This document shows positions 1-9,604 of a stretch of DNA of 64,000 nt, one piece after another. The notes below the pieces were generated by a model that saw only the letters and a program-made list of their open reading frames with translations, did no database searches and was not told the DNA's origin. Location of the stretch: the NCBI GenBank assembly GCA_944383455.1, contig CALWPP010000007.1, positions 23,116 through 87,115 of the forward strand, given 5' to 3'. The translations under genes and the position numbers were made by a program. The first letter of the stretch is position 1; every line of letters starts with the position of its first letter. The DNA comes from an uncultured Peptostreptococcaceae bacterium (lineage in GTDB: Bacteria > Bacillota > Clostridia > Peptostreptococcales > Peptostreptococcaceae).

Positions 1-2
1 CT

Positions 3-308
3 TTAACATCTACAATGTGCTTACCATCAGATGGAACACAAGTAAACTTAAGACAACAATTCCAAACTGCTTTAAAAGTTGAATGTATAGGAAAGTCTTT
101 ATTAAGATTAAATGAAGTTGATTGTGATGAGTATGATTACGAATTCTGTATTCCAAATGGTATAGATTTAGTATGTTGTTTAGAGGAAGTAGTTAGTGCA
201 TTAATAAGTGAACAAATAGTTGTATTAGGTTCTTGCAAGACTATAACTCCAAGAGTTGTTGATACTTTTACAAAAGTATGTGATTTTTCTTCTTGTGGAG
301 AAGAGTAA
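3..308 (+). CDS. cysteine-rich hypothetical protein, 5' end outside window
   Basis: The reading frame is open from the window edge through the first ATG (position 15) without a stop, so the gene probably begins upstream and only the last ~102 codons are visible. I do not recognise the family. The visible part is rich in cysteine (about ten, including a CC pair) and ends CDFSSCGEE. It has no membrane segment or signal peptide in the visible part. High cysteine is common in clostridial spore-coat or metal-binding proteins, but that is only a guess. A strong hairpin terminator follows directly. Confidence 0.55.
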   Translation, partial: LTSTMCLPSDGTQVNLRQQFQTALKVECIGKSLLRLNEVDCDEYDYEFCIPNGIDLVCCLEEVVSALISEQIVVLGSCKTITPRVVDTFTKVCDFSSCGEE

Positions 309-313
309 TATTT

Positions 314-345
314 TAAGGCTATCTTTTGATAGCCTTAAATTTTTA
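314..345. terminator. rho-independent terminator (bidirectional)
   Basis: A perfect 10-bp stem (TAAGGCTATC / GATAGCCTTA) with a TTTT loop is followed by a T-rich run. It lies between the plus-strand gene ending at 308 and the minus-strand gene ending at 356, and can serve both. Confidence 0.8.
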
Positions 346-355
346 TTAAATTAAT

Positions 356-880
356 TTAAATATTCCAAGTTCTAATTTTATGGTTAAAAGTTGATTTTTT
401 ATCTATTATAGTTTTATCTTTTTGTCTAAGTTTATATTCAATAACAATATTTTTACCTTTAATTTCTATATTATACATTGCTTGATTTATTTTTCTTATA
501 TTATTAAAATTAGTTTTTATTGGTTTTATACTTTTTAATTTAGAAAAATTAATATGAGAGATTTTATAAATATCTTTACCTGAAATAGTTTTTTCACTAA
601 TAAACAAATTAAAATAGTCATCTATACAAAAAGATACTATATCTTCTATATTATTAAGTATACTAAAAAATTTACCAATAACTCTTTTTTCCCATTTCTC
701 ATTAACTTTTTTTATATACAAAACTCTACCAAAATTATCAATGCAAAATATGTTTATTTTATCATTATTATCTATATTAACTGTGTATGTATATATATTT
801 GAAGATATTTTTAAAGGCTCATCATTAATATTTTTTATGTAAAGCGAAGCTTTTTTAGTATATATATAAAATGGTTTCAT
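356..880 (-). CDS. hypothetical protein, 174 aa
   Basis: Not recognised. The protein alternates short beta-like stretches (for example INIFCIDNFGRVLYIKK and VSFCIDDYFNLFISEK), resembling two or three blades of a beta-propeller, with no signal peptide or membrane helix. It starts with ATG behind GGAGAAATA, nine bases after the stop of the SpoVB-like gene, so the two are cotranscribed. Function unknown. A link to cell-envelope or spore-envelope assembly is inferred only from the neighbour. Confidence 0.7.
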   Translation of the reverse strand: MKPFYIYTKKASLYIKNINDEPLKISSNIYTYTVNIDNNDKINIFCIDNFGRVLYIKKVNEKWEKRVIGKFFSILNNIEDIVSFCIDDYFNLFISEKTISGKDIYKISHINFSKLKSIKPIKTNFNNIRKINQAMYNIEIKGKNIVIEYKLRQKDKTIIDKKSTFNHKIRTWNI

Positions 881-889
881 TATTTCTCC

Positions 890-2212
890 TTAAATATTAT
901 AACTTTTCATATTCTTAATAAAACTAAAAAGATATATTATAAATGTTGTTATACTGATAAAAGTTAAAGTATATATGTATCCATAAATTCCAAGTATTGG
1001 TGTTAATATATAAATAGATATTATTTGAGTTATCATAGTAAAAAATGATACAACTCCACAAAATACTTCTTTACCTATTGAGTGAAGGATACTTGATAGA
1101 GTTTGGTTTAAAGATAAAAATAAAGGTACTATAAAAAGTGATTTAAGGTATTTACCAGATAGAGTATTATTATCAAATAAAAACATACATATTTCATCTG
1201 AAAATAGATAAAAAATAAGTGATAAAGAAAAACCGACTAAAAAAGTTAAAAATAATGAATAAAATGATTTTAGTTTTACTTTTTTATAGTTTTTAAGTGC
1301 TATTTCTGATGATAAATTAGGTATTAAATTTACAACTAATGCAGAACTTAACATAAATGGTAGATAAATAAGAGGCATAACCATTCCGTTAATTACACCA
1401 TAAATACTTACTGCTTCTTTGTAATTAAGCCCTGATAAGATTAGTCTTTTAGGTATAATTAGTGAACTTATTGAATGAAATAAAATGTTTGATATACGAC
1501 TACAAGTAAGAGGTATAGACATTTTGATAGTTTCAACTGATGAATAAAAAAAATCTTTTATATTTATACTATAATTTTTATCGAAATTTTTGTATTTATA
1601 AAGGCTAAACATTAAGTAAAATATACTTATGATTTCTCCAACTGATATAGCAATAAGAGCTATATAACAACCAAAAATATTATTTTTTATATAAAAACCT
1701 ATTAAAATTATAAATATAATCCTTGAAGATTGTTCTAATATTTGACTTATAGCAGGTTTTAATACATCTTTTAGACCATAGTAATACCCTCTTAAAACAT
1801 TTGATAATGTTATTATTACAATAGATGGACAAATAGCTATAAAGTATAGACTAAGGTCAGAGTCACTTAGAAATAATTTTGCCAAATCTTTTGATGTAAT
1901 ATAAATTATAAATGATAAAAAAAATGATATAAAAAATGATGAGTAAAGAGCCGATATAAAAACTACATTAGTTTTATGTTTATCTTTTAAAGTTTTATTT
2001 TTTGCAACAAGCATACTAAGAGTAGTTGGAATACCAGTTGTTGTAAGTGCAAGGCAAATCATAAGAATGTTAAACAATATATGATAAATTCCAAGACCAT
2101 ATTCACCAACAGTTCTTGTTAAGATTATTTTATATAAAAAACCAAGTATCCTAACTATAAAATTAGAAAAAAATAGTATCATAGTTGATATTAATAAGTT
2201 TGGTATTTTCAA
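890..2212 (-). CDS. spoVB: SpoVB/MurJ-type polysaccharide flippase (MOP superfamily)
   Basis: A 440-residue polytopic membrane protein with about 12-14 hydrophobic segments. Its N-terminus carries the MOP/MATE-like features of oligosaccharide flippases (LYKIILTRTVGEYGLGIYH, then GIPTTLSMLVA). Length and pattern fit the SpoVB/YkvU/MurJ group, which flips lipid-linked cell-wall precursors across the membrane, SpoVB being used for spore cortex. The start is TTG behind GGGGGTG. It is followed at nine bases by a hypothetical gene. Membership of the flippase superfamily is secure, but the choice between SpoVB and another paralogue (YtgP/MurJ) is not, so the symbol is tentative. Confidence 0.8.
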   Translation of the reverse strand: MKIPNLLISTMILFFSNFIVRILGFLYKIILTRTVGEYGLGIYHILFNILMICLALTTTGIPTTLSMLVAKNKTLKDKHKTNVVFISALYSSFFISFFLSFIIYITSKDLAKLFLSDSDLSLYFIAICPSIVIITLSNVLRGYYYGLKDVLKPAISQILEQSSRIIFIILIGFYIKNNIFGCYIALIAISVGEIISIFYLMFSLYKYKNFDKNYSINIKDFFYSSVETIKMSIPLTCSRISNILFHSISSLIIPKRLILSGLNYKEAVSIYGVINGMVMPLIYLPFMLSSALVVNLIPNLSSEIALKNYKKVKLKSFYSLFLTFLVGFSLSLIFYLFSDEICMFLFDNNTLSGKYLKSLFIVPLFLSLNQTLSSILHSIGKEVFCGVVSFFTMITQIISIYILTPILGIYGYIYTLTFISITTFIIYLFSFIKNMKSYNI

Positions 2213-2261
2213 ATAAAAACACCCCCTTATTATCTATATTCATAAGAGAGTGTAAAAATAA

Positions 2262-3056
2262 TTATATTTTTATAAAGTTTGGTTTCATTTTATCAAAAGA
2301 ACAGATATACTTAAATCCTATTTCTTTAAGATAATGATATATATAATCAAAATTACTTGCTATATGAGTATCACTATGTGAGTCAGAACCAGTAGTTATT
2401 ATTTCTCCACCTAAATCTTTATACATTTTTAGTATATATCTTGATGGAGTTAAATCAGGGAGTTTGTATCTATAACAAGAAGTATTAACTTCTATTCCTC
2501 GATTATCGTTTATAACAGTTTTTAAAATTTCTTCGATTATATCAGAAAAAAGTCTATCATCTAATAAAGAGTCATAATTTCCGTACCTTTTTATTAAGTC
2601 TAAATGACCTAAGACAGAGTAATGTTTAAAGTTTTTAATTATTTCGTATAACTTTAAAAAGTAAGTTTCGTAAGCTTGTTTTTGAGTTTTACCCTCAAAA
2701 TATCCTCTAAGCGAAAAATCTTTTTCATCTATAGCGTGTTGAGATAAAATCACAAAGTCAAATGGATTAGTTAAAACATCATCTCTACATTTATCGATTA
2801 TATGAGTTTGAAGTCCCATCTCAACGCCTATCTTTACACTTATTTTATCTTTATATTTTTCTTTTAATATATTATATTCTTTAAAATATTTATCATAGTC
2901 TATTATCCAAGTACTATCACCTTTTTCATTATGTTCCATATGGTCTGTAAAGCAAATTTCGGTTAAGTTAAGACTTATAGATTTTTTTATCATATCTTCC
3001 ATACTAGTTTTTGAATCTGGTGAAAAATTTGAGTGTATATGATAGTCATAATACAT
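2262..3056 (-). CDS. hisK: PHP-domain histidinol-phosphatase family protein (HisJ/HisK type)
   Basis: A 264-residue PHP-superfamily phosphoesterase. The N-terminal metal motif is DYHIHSNFSPDS, followed by CFTDHMEHN, VEMGLQ, GHLDLIKRYG, EVNTSCYR and TGSDSHSDTH, which are the usual His/Asp/Glu ligands of the trinuclear metal centre. Family members dephosphorylate histidinol phosphate, but no other histidine-biosynthesis gene is nearby. It could therefore act on another small phosphate. It has its own promoter upstream (3095-3123, minus strand) and lies ~50 bases upstream of the flippase gene on the same strand, so the two may be cotranscribed. Confidence 0.85.
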   Translation of the reverse strand: MYYDYHIHSNFSPDSKTSMEDMIKKSISLNLTEICFTDHMEHNEKGDSTWIIDYDKYFKEYNILKEKYKDKISVKIGVEMGLQTHIIDKCRDDVLTNPFDFVILSQHAIDEKDFSLRGYFEGKTQKQAYETYFLKLYEIIKNFKHYSVLGHLDLIKRYGNYDSLLDDRLFSDIIEEILKTVINDNRGIEVNTSCYRYKLPDLTPSRYILKMYKDLGGEIITTGSDSHSDTHIASNFDYIYHYLKEIGFKYICSFDKMKPNFIKI

Positions 3057-3094
3057 AAAAATATCCCCTTTTCATAGAATTTTTGGTATTATAT

Positions 3095-3123
3095 AGTATA
3101 ATAAATTAATTTTTGCTAATCAA
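3095..3123 (-). promoter_or_regulatory. sigma-A-type promoter for the PHP phosphatase gene
   Basis: On the minus strand TTGATT and TATACT are separated by exactly 17 bases, about 40 bases upstream of the ATG at 3056. Both hexamers are close to consensus. Confidence 0.6.
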
Positions 3124-3186
3124 GTCAAAATGTATTAACTAAAATCTTTAGGCAATAATTAATATATGTAGCTAGGAGGAAAATAA

Positions 3187-3387
3187 ATGTTTGACCAAAA
3201 TAAATTAGATAGAATAAATTATCTTGCAAAAAAAAATAAAGAAGTGGGACTTACTGAAGAAGAACTAAAAGAAAGAGAAATACTAAGAAAAGAGTATTTA
3301 ACTCATTTTAGAGGTCATTTTAAGTCAAGACTTGAAAATATAAAAGTAGTTACTCCTGAGGAGTATGAAAAAATGAATAAAAAATAA
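3187..3387 (+). CDS. DUF896 (YnzC/UPF0291) family protein
   Basis: A 66-residue highly charged helical protein matching the DUF896 family: an N-terminal helical hairpin with RINYLAKKNKEVGLTEEE and then REILRKEYLTHFRGHFK. Bacillus relatives (YnzC) are small cytoplasmic proteins of unknown biochemical role, some in the SOS regulon. ATG follows GCTAGGAGGAAAATAA, a near-perfect ribosome binding site. It is ten bases upstream of the aminopeptidase gene, so they form a two-gene unit. Confidence 0.85.
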   Translation: MFDQNKLDRINYLAKKNKEVGLTEEELKEREILRKEYLTHFRGHFKSRLENIKVVTPEEYEKMNKK

Positions 3388-3397
3388 GGAGAATTTT

Positions 3398-4765
3398 ATG
3401 AACGCTTGGGAATTTGAAAAAAATAACTTAGAAAAAGTTATGTCTTACTCAAAAGAGTATATGAACTTTTTAGATAATGGAAAGACTGAGAGAACTTCTT
3501 GTAAAGAAATAGTTAAAATGGCTAAAGAAAAAGGATATATATCTCTTTGTGAAGCTATAAAAAAAGGAAATATAAAAAAAGGCGATAAGATATATGCTAT
3601 AAATAAAGAAAAAGCAGTAGCGCTTTTTTTAATAGGAGAAAAAGAAATTCAAGAAGGTATGAAAATTATTGGAGGTCATATTGACGTTCCAAGATTAGAC
3701 TTAAAACCAAATCCAATTTACGAGGAATCTAATCTAGGATTTTTAAAAACTCACTACTATGGAGGTATAAAAAAATATCAATGGACTACAATACCTCTTT
3801 CAATTCACGGAGTAGTTATTTTAAATGATGGTACAAAGGTTGATATTTGTATTGGAGAAGATGAAACTGACCCAGTATTTTGTATAACTGATTTACTTCC
3901 TCACCTTGCAAAAGACCAAATGACAAAAACTATGTCAGAAGGAGTTATAGGTGAGAAATTGAATGTTTTAGTTGGGAATATGCCTCTTTTTGGAGAAGAA
4001 AAAGACAAAGTAGAAAAAAATATATTAAAAATACTAAACGAAAAATACAATATGACAAATGAAGACTTTTTAAGTGCAGAAATAGAAGTAGTACCTGCTG
4101 GGAAATCTCGTGATTTAGGATTTGATAGAAGTATGATTTTATCTTATGGACATGATGATAGAGTTTGTTCTTATGCAGGTGTTAAGGCGCTTCTTGATAG
4201 TGAGAGTACACTTTTTACTTGTGTAGCACTTTGTGTTGATAAAGAAGAAGTAGGCTCAAATGGAAATACAGGAATGCATTCGAAGTTTTTTGAAAATGTA
4301 GTTTCTGAGCTTATTGCACTTGAAGGAAATTACTGTGAACTAAAATTAAAAAGAGCAATGGCAAATTCTAAAGTTTTATCTGCTGATGTTTCAGCAGGAT
4401 ACGACCCAAATTACTCTGATGCTTACGAAAAGAGAAACTCAGTATTTATGGGAGAAGGTGTAGTTTTAACTAAATATACAGGTTCAAGAGGTAAAAGTGG
4501 ATGTAATGATGCTAATGCTGAGTTTATGGCAGAAGTTAGAAGAATTTTTGATAAAGGTGAGGTTATTTGGCAAACTGGGGAACTTGGTAAAGTTGACCAA
4601 GGTGGAGGTGGAACAATAGCTTATATTTTAGCAAATTATGGTGCAGAAGTAATTGACTGTGGTGTTGGAGTTTTAAGTATGCACTCACCTTATGAAGTAG
4701 TATCAAAAGTTGATATATACGAGATGTATAAAGGATTTAAGTCATTTTTTAATATAAATTTATAG
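3398..4765 (+). CDS. apeB: M18-family aminopeptidase
   Basis: A 455-residue cytoplasmic metallo-aminopeptidase of family M18 (aspartyl aminopeptidase-like), which removes N-terminal acidic or neutral residues from peptides. The metal and catalytic motifs are visible in order: GGHIDVPRLDLKP near residue 90, DKEEVGSNGNTGM near 285, SADVSAGYDPNYSDAYE near 330 and GVGVLSMHSPYE near the C-terminus. The length fits the clostridial M18 family. It starts with ATG behind AAGGAG immediately after the DUF896 gene and ends at a hairpin. The symbol follows usage for family M18. Confidence 0.9.
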   Translation: MNAWEFEKNNLEKVMSYSKEYMNFLDNGKTERTSCKEIVKMAKEKGYISLCEAIKKGNIKKGDKIYAINKEKAVALFLIGEKEIQEGMKIIGGHIDVPRLDLKPNPIYEESNLGFLKTHYYGGIKKYQWTTIPLSIHGVVILNDGTKVDICIGEDETDPVFCITDLLPHLAKDQMTKTMSEGVIGEKLNVLVGNMPLFGEEKDKVEKNILKILNEKYNMTNEDFLSAEIEVVPAGKSRDLGFDRSMILSYGHDDRVCSYAGVKALLDSESTLFTCVALCVDKEEVGSNGNTGMHSKFFENVVSELIALEGNYCELKLKRAMANSKVLSADVSAGYDPNYSDAYEKRNSVFMGEGVVLTKYTGSRGKSGCNDANAEFMAEVRRIFDKGEVIWQTGELGKVDQGGGGTIAYILANYGAEVIDCGVGVLSMHSPYEVVSKVDIYEMYKGFKSFFNINL

Positions 4766-4775
4766 ATATAATAAG

Positions 4776-4800
4776 TAGTGTAGTTTTCTACACTATTTAT
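4776..4800. terminator. short bidirectional terminator hairpin
   Basis: An 8-bp inverted repeat (TAGTGTAG / CTACACTA) with a TTTT loop lies between convergent genes. The T tract is weak and A-interrupted on both sides. Confidence 0.5.
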
Positions 4801-5668
4801 TATACCATTTTATAGGTGAGAAATCTTTTATATCATTATACATTAAGTCGATTGTGTGTAGATTTTCTAAATTAGATAGTGATTTTACATTATTAATTTT
4901 ATTATAAGAAGCTATCAATATTTCTAATTTTTTTAGATTTTGTAGCGAAGTAATATCTTCAATTTCATTATGTGATATAGTAAGTTCAACTATATCTGTA
5001 AGTTTTTTTAATGAAGAAATATCGCTTATTTTATTTTGTGATAAACTTAAAAACTCTAAATTTATCATAGTAGAAAGTGGAGTAATACTTTTTATATCAT
5101 TAGTATCTAATGATAATTCGTTTAATTTGTTAAGTTTTTGAAGATGTCTTATATTATCTATTTTATTACATTGAAGAGAAAGTAGGTTCATATTGTATAG
5201 ATTTTTAAGATGAGAAATATCATTTATTTCATTGTAATCTGCGATTAAAACTTTTAGTTTAAGTAGGTTTTCAAGACCTAAAAAGTTTTCTAATTTATTA
5301 TCTGAAACCACCAAAGTAGTTAATTTTTTTAAATTCCTTAGACAGTCTATAGAAGTAATATTATTTTCTGATATATTAAGTGAAGTAATAGAAGTTAATT
5401 CGCTTATTACAGATATATCATCTATATTGCAATTTTTTAAAGTTAATTCCTCTAAATTATGATTAAATCTAAGAGGCCAAAGTTCACTTATATTACCTTC
5501 TAAAACTATTAAACTTCTTAAATTGGTAAGATGTTGTATACCTTCTAAACTATTTATTTTTGATGGTACTATTAATTGTATAATTTTTTCTAAATTATCA
5601 GAAGTTAAATCGAGTCCATTTAAAGTATTAACTATAGATATTAGTAAATTATTATCTTTTATATACAT
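4793..5668 (-). CDS. leucine-rich-repeat protein, probably cytoplasmic
   Basis: About 291 residues, made almost entirely of ~22-residue leucine-rich repeats of the SDS22/internalin type (pattern LxxLxxLxxLxLxxNxIxDIxxL), roughly ten copies. The frame extends 34 codons further upstream. The ATG at 5668 is preferred because it sits seven bases behind AAAGGA, whereas the upstream extension has no ribosome binding site. With this start there is no signal peptide, sorting motif or membrane helix, so it is probably an intracellular protein-interaction scaffold. Partner unknown. It is transcribed divergently from polA. Confidence 0.8.
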   Translation of the reverse strand: MYIKDNNLLISIVNTLNGLDLTSDNLEKIIQLIVPSKINSLEGIQHLTNLRSLIVLEGNISELWPLRFNHNLEELTLKNCNIDDISVISELTSITSLNISENNITSIDCLRNLKKLTTLVVSDNKLENFLGLENLLKLKVLIADYNEINDISHLKNLYNMNLLSLQCNKIDNIRHLQKLNKLNELSLDTNDIKSITPLSTMINLEFLSLSQNKISDISSLKKLTDIVELTISHNEIEDITSLQNLKKLEILIASYNKINNVKSLSNLENLHTIDLMYNDIKDFSPIKWYNK

Positions 5669-5811
5669 AGTCAAATTTCCTTTCATAAAAGTATCAAAAA
5701 CTTTAAAATTATTATGATTGTTGTTAATATATAATAAAAGTATGTTATTATTAAATAATATTATGAACATAATTAAAAGTAAAGATTAAAGATATTAGGA
5801 GGTAATAAGTT

Positions 5812-8448
5812 TTGGATAAAACTTTAGTTATAATAGATGGAAACTCTATAATAAATAGAGCTTTTTTTGCTTTACCACAAATGAATAATAAAGAGGGTCT
5901 TAATACTAATGCTATATATGGATTTACAACTATGTTATTTAAAATAATAGATACTTATAATCCAACGCATATTAGTGTTTGTTTTGATAGAAAGTCAAAA
6001 ACTTTTAGACATTTAGAGTATAGTGAATATAAAGCCGGAAGAAAAAAGATGTCAGATGAGCTAAAAGAACAGTTTGAGCCACTTAAAAACTTACTTGATA
6101 GTTTTAATATAAATAGACTTGAAATTGATGGGTATGAAGCTGATGATATAATAGGTACAGTTTCAAAGTTTGCAGAAGAACATAATTTCAAAGTATACAT
6201 AGTAACAGGAGATAAAGATGCTATTCAACTTGCATCAAAAAATACAACAACACTTATAACAAAAAAAGGTGTTTCTGATATCGAAGAATATGATTATGAT
6301 TTTGTGGTTGAAAAATACGAAATGACTCCAACTCAATTTATAGATTTAAAAGGACTTATGGGAGATAAGTCAGATAATATACCAGGAGTTAGTGGAATTG
6401 GCGAAAAAACTGGAATAAAACTTATAAAAGAGTTTGGAAGTATTGAAAATATAATCGATAATATAGATTTATTAAAAGGAAGTATCAAAAAGAAAATAGA
6501 AGAAAATAAAGATAGTGCAATAATGAGCAAAAAACTTGCAACTATTATAAGAGATGTACCTATAAAGTTTACTCTTGATGAGCTTTCTTATGGAGAGTAC
6601 GACAAGGAGAAAGTAATTAAAAACTTTAAAGAACTTGGATTTAATAGTTTAATTCAAAGATTTATAGAAAATAATGATACTTATGAAAATAATAACTTAG
6701 ATATTATAGAGCTTAAAGACTTTGATAGTTTTAAGAAAGAGCTTTATATAAATAAAAAACTTATAATGAAAACTGTATCAAAACAAGGAAATATATTAAA
6801 TAAAAATTTACTTTATATGTTTTTAAGTATTGATGGAAAAAATGTTTACTACATAAAAGAAAAAGATTTATTTAATATAGAGGATATATTAAATGATGAT
6901 ACTATAGAAAAAATAGGATACGATTTAAAAGAAGACTATTTAGTTTTAAAACCTTATAATATAAATCTTAATAATATGAAATTTGATATAAAAATAGCAG
7001 AATATTTAATAGACTCAACTACTTCAACTTCTTATGAATGTAGTGCAATAAGTATGAAGTATTTAACTAGAAAAATAAAATCTAAAGAAGAACTTCTTGG
7101 AAAAGGAGCTAAAGCAAAGACTTTTGATAAAATAGGATTTGATGAACTAAGTAATTATATTTCAAATATAATAAATGTTGTTTATGAAGTTTATCCAAAA
7201 ATGGAAAAAATTATAAATGATATAGATATATCTAATCTATTTTATAATGTTGAAATGCCTTTAGTTGAAGTTTTAGGTAGTATGGAGTTTTATGGGATAA
7301 AAGTAGATAAAGATACTTTAAATGAGCTAGGCTCTGAATTTAAAAATTCTATTAAAAAACTTGAAGATGATATTTATGATATTGCAGGAGAAAAGTTTAA
7401 TATAAATTCTCCAAAACAACTTGGTGTAATTCTTTTTGAAAAGTTAGGTCTTAAAGTGATCAAAAAAACTAAGACTGGTTATTCAACTAATATAGAGGTA
7501 TTAGAAAAGTTAAAAAATGATAGTCCTATAATAGATAAAATTATTGAATACAGACAAATTGCTAAACTAAATTCAACTTATGTAGAAGGATTGTTTTCTA
7601 TTATAAATGAATTAGATGGAAGGATTCATTCATCTTTTAACCAAACTATAACTACTACGGGAAGAATTTCATCAACTGAACCAAACCTTCAAAATATACC
7701 TGTAAAGCTTGATATGGGAAGAAATATAAGAAAAGTTTTTGTATCAAAAGAAAATTGTGTTTTAGTTGATGCTGATTATTCTCAAGTTGAACTTAGAGTA
7801 TTAGCTCATATGAGTAATGATAAAACTATGATTGAAGCTTTTAAAAACAACGAAGACATTCATACTAAAACTGCATCGCAAATTTTTGATGTTTCAATGA
7901 GTGATGTTACTCAAAAACAACGAAGTGAAGCTAAAGCAATTAATTTTGGTATAGTATATGGAAAAACTGACTTTGGTTTATCAGATGATTTAGGTATTTC
8001 TTTAAAACAAGCTAAAGAATATATAGATTCTTATTTTAATAAATATAATAATATAAAAACGTTTATGGATGAAGTTTTAATTTTTGCTCAAAATGAAGGA
8101 TATGTTAAGACTATTTTAAATAGAAGAAGATATATACCAGAAATAAACTCTAATAATTTTATGGTAAAAAATGCTAGTAAAAGAGCAGCCATGAACGCAC
8201 CCATTCAAGGAAGTGCAGCAGATATAATAAAAATTGCTATGGTTAATGTTTACAAAAAATTGAAAGAAGAAAACTTAAAATCAAGACTAATACTTCAAGT
8301 TCATGATGAGCTTATAGTTGAATCTTTTATAGATGAAATTGATATAGTAAAAAATATAGTAAAAAATGAAATGGAAAATGCTTTTGATATGGTTGTTAAT
8401 TTGGACGTAGATTTAAATATAGGTAAATCTTGGTATGAAACGAAATAG
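5812..8448 (+). CDS. polA: DNA polymerase I
   Basis: An 878-residue DNA polymerase I for Okazaki-fragment processing and repair synthesis. The N-terminal ~290 residues are the 5' nuclease (GYEADDIIGT, VTGDKDAIQL and the helix-hairpin-helix GVSGIGEKTG). The middle domain lacks the DxE and other acidic motifs of an active 3'-5' exonuclease, as in Bacillus and Thermus enzymes. The polymerase domain has motif A DADYSQVELR (from D653), motif B KAINFGIVYG and motif C VHDE (H831-E833). The start is TTG behind AGGAGG. It heads the polA-coaE-transglycosylase-lipoprotein operon. Confidence 0.97.
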   Translation: MDKTLVIIDGNSIINRAFFALPQMNNKEGLNTNAIYGFTTMLFKIIDTYNPTHISVCFDRKSKTFRHLEYSEYKAGRKKMSDELKEQFEPLKNLLDSFNINRLEIDGYEADDIIGTVSKFAEEHNFKVYIVTGDKDAIQLASKNTTTLITKKGVSDIEEYDYDFVVEKYEMTPTQFIDLKGLMGDKSDNIPGVSGIGEKTGIKLIKEFGSIENIIDNIDLLKGSIKKKIEENKDSAIMSKKLATIIRDVPIKFTLDELSYGEYDKEKVIKNFKELGFNSLIQRFIENNDTYENNNLDIIELKDFDSFKKELYINKKLIMKTVSKQGNILNKNLLYMFLSIDGKNVYYIKEKDLFNIEDILNDDTIEKIGYDLKEDYLVLKPYNINLNNMKFDIKIAEYLIDSTTSTSYECSAISMKYLTRKIKSKEELLGKGAKAKTFDKIGFDELSNYISNIINVVYEVYPKMEKIINDIDISNLFYNVEMPLVEVLGSMEFYGIKVDKDTLNELGSEFKNSIKKLEDDIYDIAGEKFNINSPKQLGVILFEKLGLKVIKKTKTGYSTNIEVLEKLKNDSPIIDKIIEYRQIAKLNSTYVEGLFSIINELDGRIHSSFNQTITTTGRISSTEPNLQNIPVKLDMGRNIRKVFVSKENCVLVDADYSQVELRVLAHMSNDKTMIEAFKNNEDIHTKTASQIFDVSMSDVTQKQRSEAKAINFGIVYGKTDFGLSDDLGISLKQAKEYIDSYFNKYNNIKTFMDEVLIFAQNEGYVKTILNRRRYIPEINSNNFMVKNASKRAAMNAPIQGSAADIIKIAMVNVYKKLKEENLKSRLILQVHDELIVESFIDEIDIVKNIVKNEMENAFDMVVNLDVDLNIGKSWYETK

Positions 8449-8457
8449 GTGAGATAA

Positions 8458-9048
8458 ATGGTATTAGGTTTAACTGGAAATATAGGGTGTGGTAAAAGCA
8501 CTGTGTCAAATATTTTATCACAAAAAGGAATAACCATTATAGATTTAGATAATATTTCAAGAGATATAATGAATGATAGTAATACTTTAAAATTAATTTT
8601 TAGGACTTTTGGAGAACATCTAAAATTAAAAGATAATACTTTGGATAGAAAAGGGCTTGGGGAGATTGTATTTAATGATAAAAGTAAGCTTGATAAATTA
8701 AATAAAATAACTCACCCATTAATAAAAAGGAGAGTAGAAAATATTTTATCTAGTAAAAGTAAAAGTTTAATAGTTATTGATGGAGCACTTCTTATAGAGG
8801 CTAATTTTCTTGATATAATAGATAGACTTTTACTTGTAACTTGTGATGAAAAAATTCAAATACAAAGGGTAATAAAAAGAGACAATATAAGTGAATTAGA
8901 AGCTAATCAAAGAATAAATTCTCAAATGAGTCAACAAGAAAAAATAAATTATGCAGATTATATTATAGATAATTCTTATGATGAGAATAAACTAATAGAA
9001 AATATTGAAGAATTCTTGCGATTTGTAAAGGAGAATTGGAGTGCTTGA
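8458..9048 (+). CDS. coaE: dephospho-CoA kinase
   Basis: A 196-residue P-loop kinase catalysing the last step of coenzyme A synthesis (3'-phosphorylation of dephospho-CoA). The Walker A motif GNIGCGKS lies at residues 7-14. DLDNISRDIM, HPLIKRRV and VIDGALLIEANF follow, all typical of CoaE. It lies nine bases after polA, the same order as in many Firmicutes, and its last 8 bases overlap the GTG start of the following gene, implying translational coupling. Confidence 0.95.
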   Translation: MVLGLTGNIGCGKSTVSNILSQKGITIIDLDNISRDIMNDSNTLKLIFRTFGEHLKLKDNTLDRKGLGEIVFNDKSKLDKLNKITHPLIKRRVENILSSKSKSLIVIDGALLIEANFLDIIDRLLLVTCDEKIQIQRVIKRDNISELEANQRINSQMSQQEKINYADYIIDNSYDENKLIENIEEFLRFVKENWSA

Positions 9049-9604
9049 TAAGTCTAAAAAATCAATTTTGTTTGGAATTTTAGGGATAATATTAGTTATT
9101 GGAGTTTATGAGAGTAAGATTATACATAAAATTATATATCCTAAAAAATATTATGAATATGTATCTAAATATTCTAGCGAATTTAGTGTTGATGAAAATT
9201 TGGTTTATAGTATAATGAAAGCTGAGAGTAAGTTTATAGAAGATGCTGAGTCTTACAAAGGCGCTAAAGGTCTTATGCAAATAAGTGATATCACTAGAGA
9301 CTGGGGAGCTAGTGAGCTTAATATTGATGATATAGATATTTTTAATCCAGAAGATAATATAAAGATTGGATGTTGGTACATAAATAAATTATTTAAAGAG
9401 TTTGGAAAATTAGACCTAGTTATAGCTGCATACAATGGTGGTTCTGGAAATGTAAGTAAGTGGCTTAAAAATAAAGAGTATAGTTTAGATGGTGTGAATT
9501 TATATAAAATACCATTTGAAGAAACATCAAACTATGTAAAAAAAGTATTAAAAAATTATAAAAATTATAACGAAATATATTCAGAGAAAGGGAACTCGCA
9601 ATGA
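9041..9604 (+). CDS. membrane-anchored soluble lytic transglycosylase (SLT domain)
   Basis: A 187-residue protein with an N-terminal membrane anchor (about residues 8-23) and an extracellular SLT/goose-lysozyme-like domain. The catalytic glutamate is E62 in SIMKAESKF. GAKGLMQISD and AAYNGGSGNVSKWL complete the family signature. It cleaves peptidoglycan glycan strands at the outer membrane face. It starts with GTG and overlaps coaE by 8 bases and the lipoprotein gene by 4 (ATGA). The coaE-transglycosylase pairing is familiar from Peptostreptococcaceae. Confidence 0.9.
   Translation: MLDKSKKSILFGILGIILVIGVYESKIIHKIIYPKKYYEYVSKYSSEFSVDENLVYSIMKAESKFIEDAESYKGAKGLMQISDITRDWGASELNIDDIDIFNPEDNIKIGCWYINKLFKEFGKLDLVIAAYNGGSGNVSKWLKNKEYSLDGVNLYKIPFEETSNYVKKVLKNYKNYNEIYSEKGNSQ

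Noticed and set aside
7900..8100. Intein or intron in polA motif B region
   Set aside because: The polymerase frame is uninterrupted with all motifs in normal spacing.
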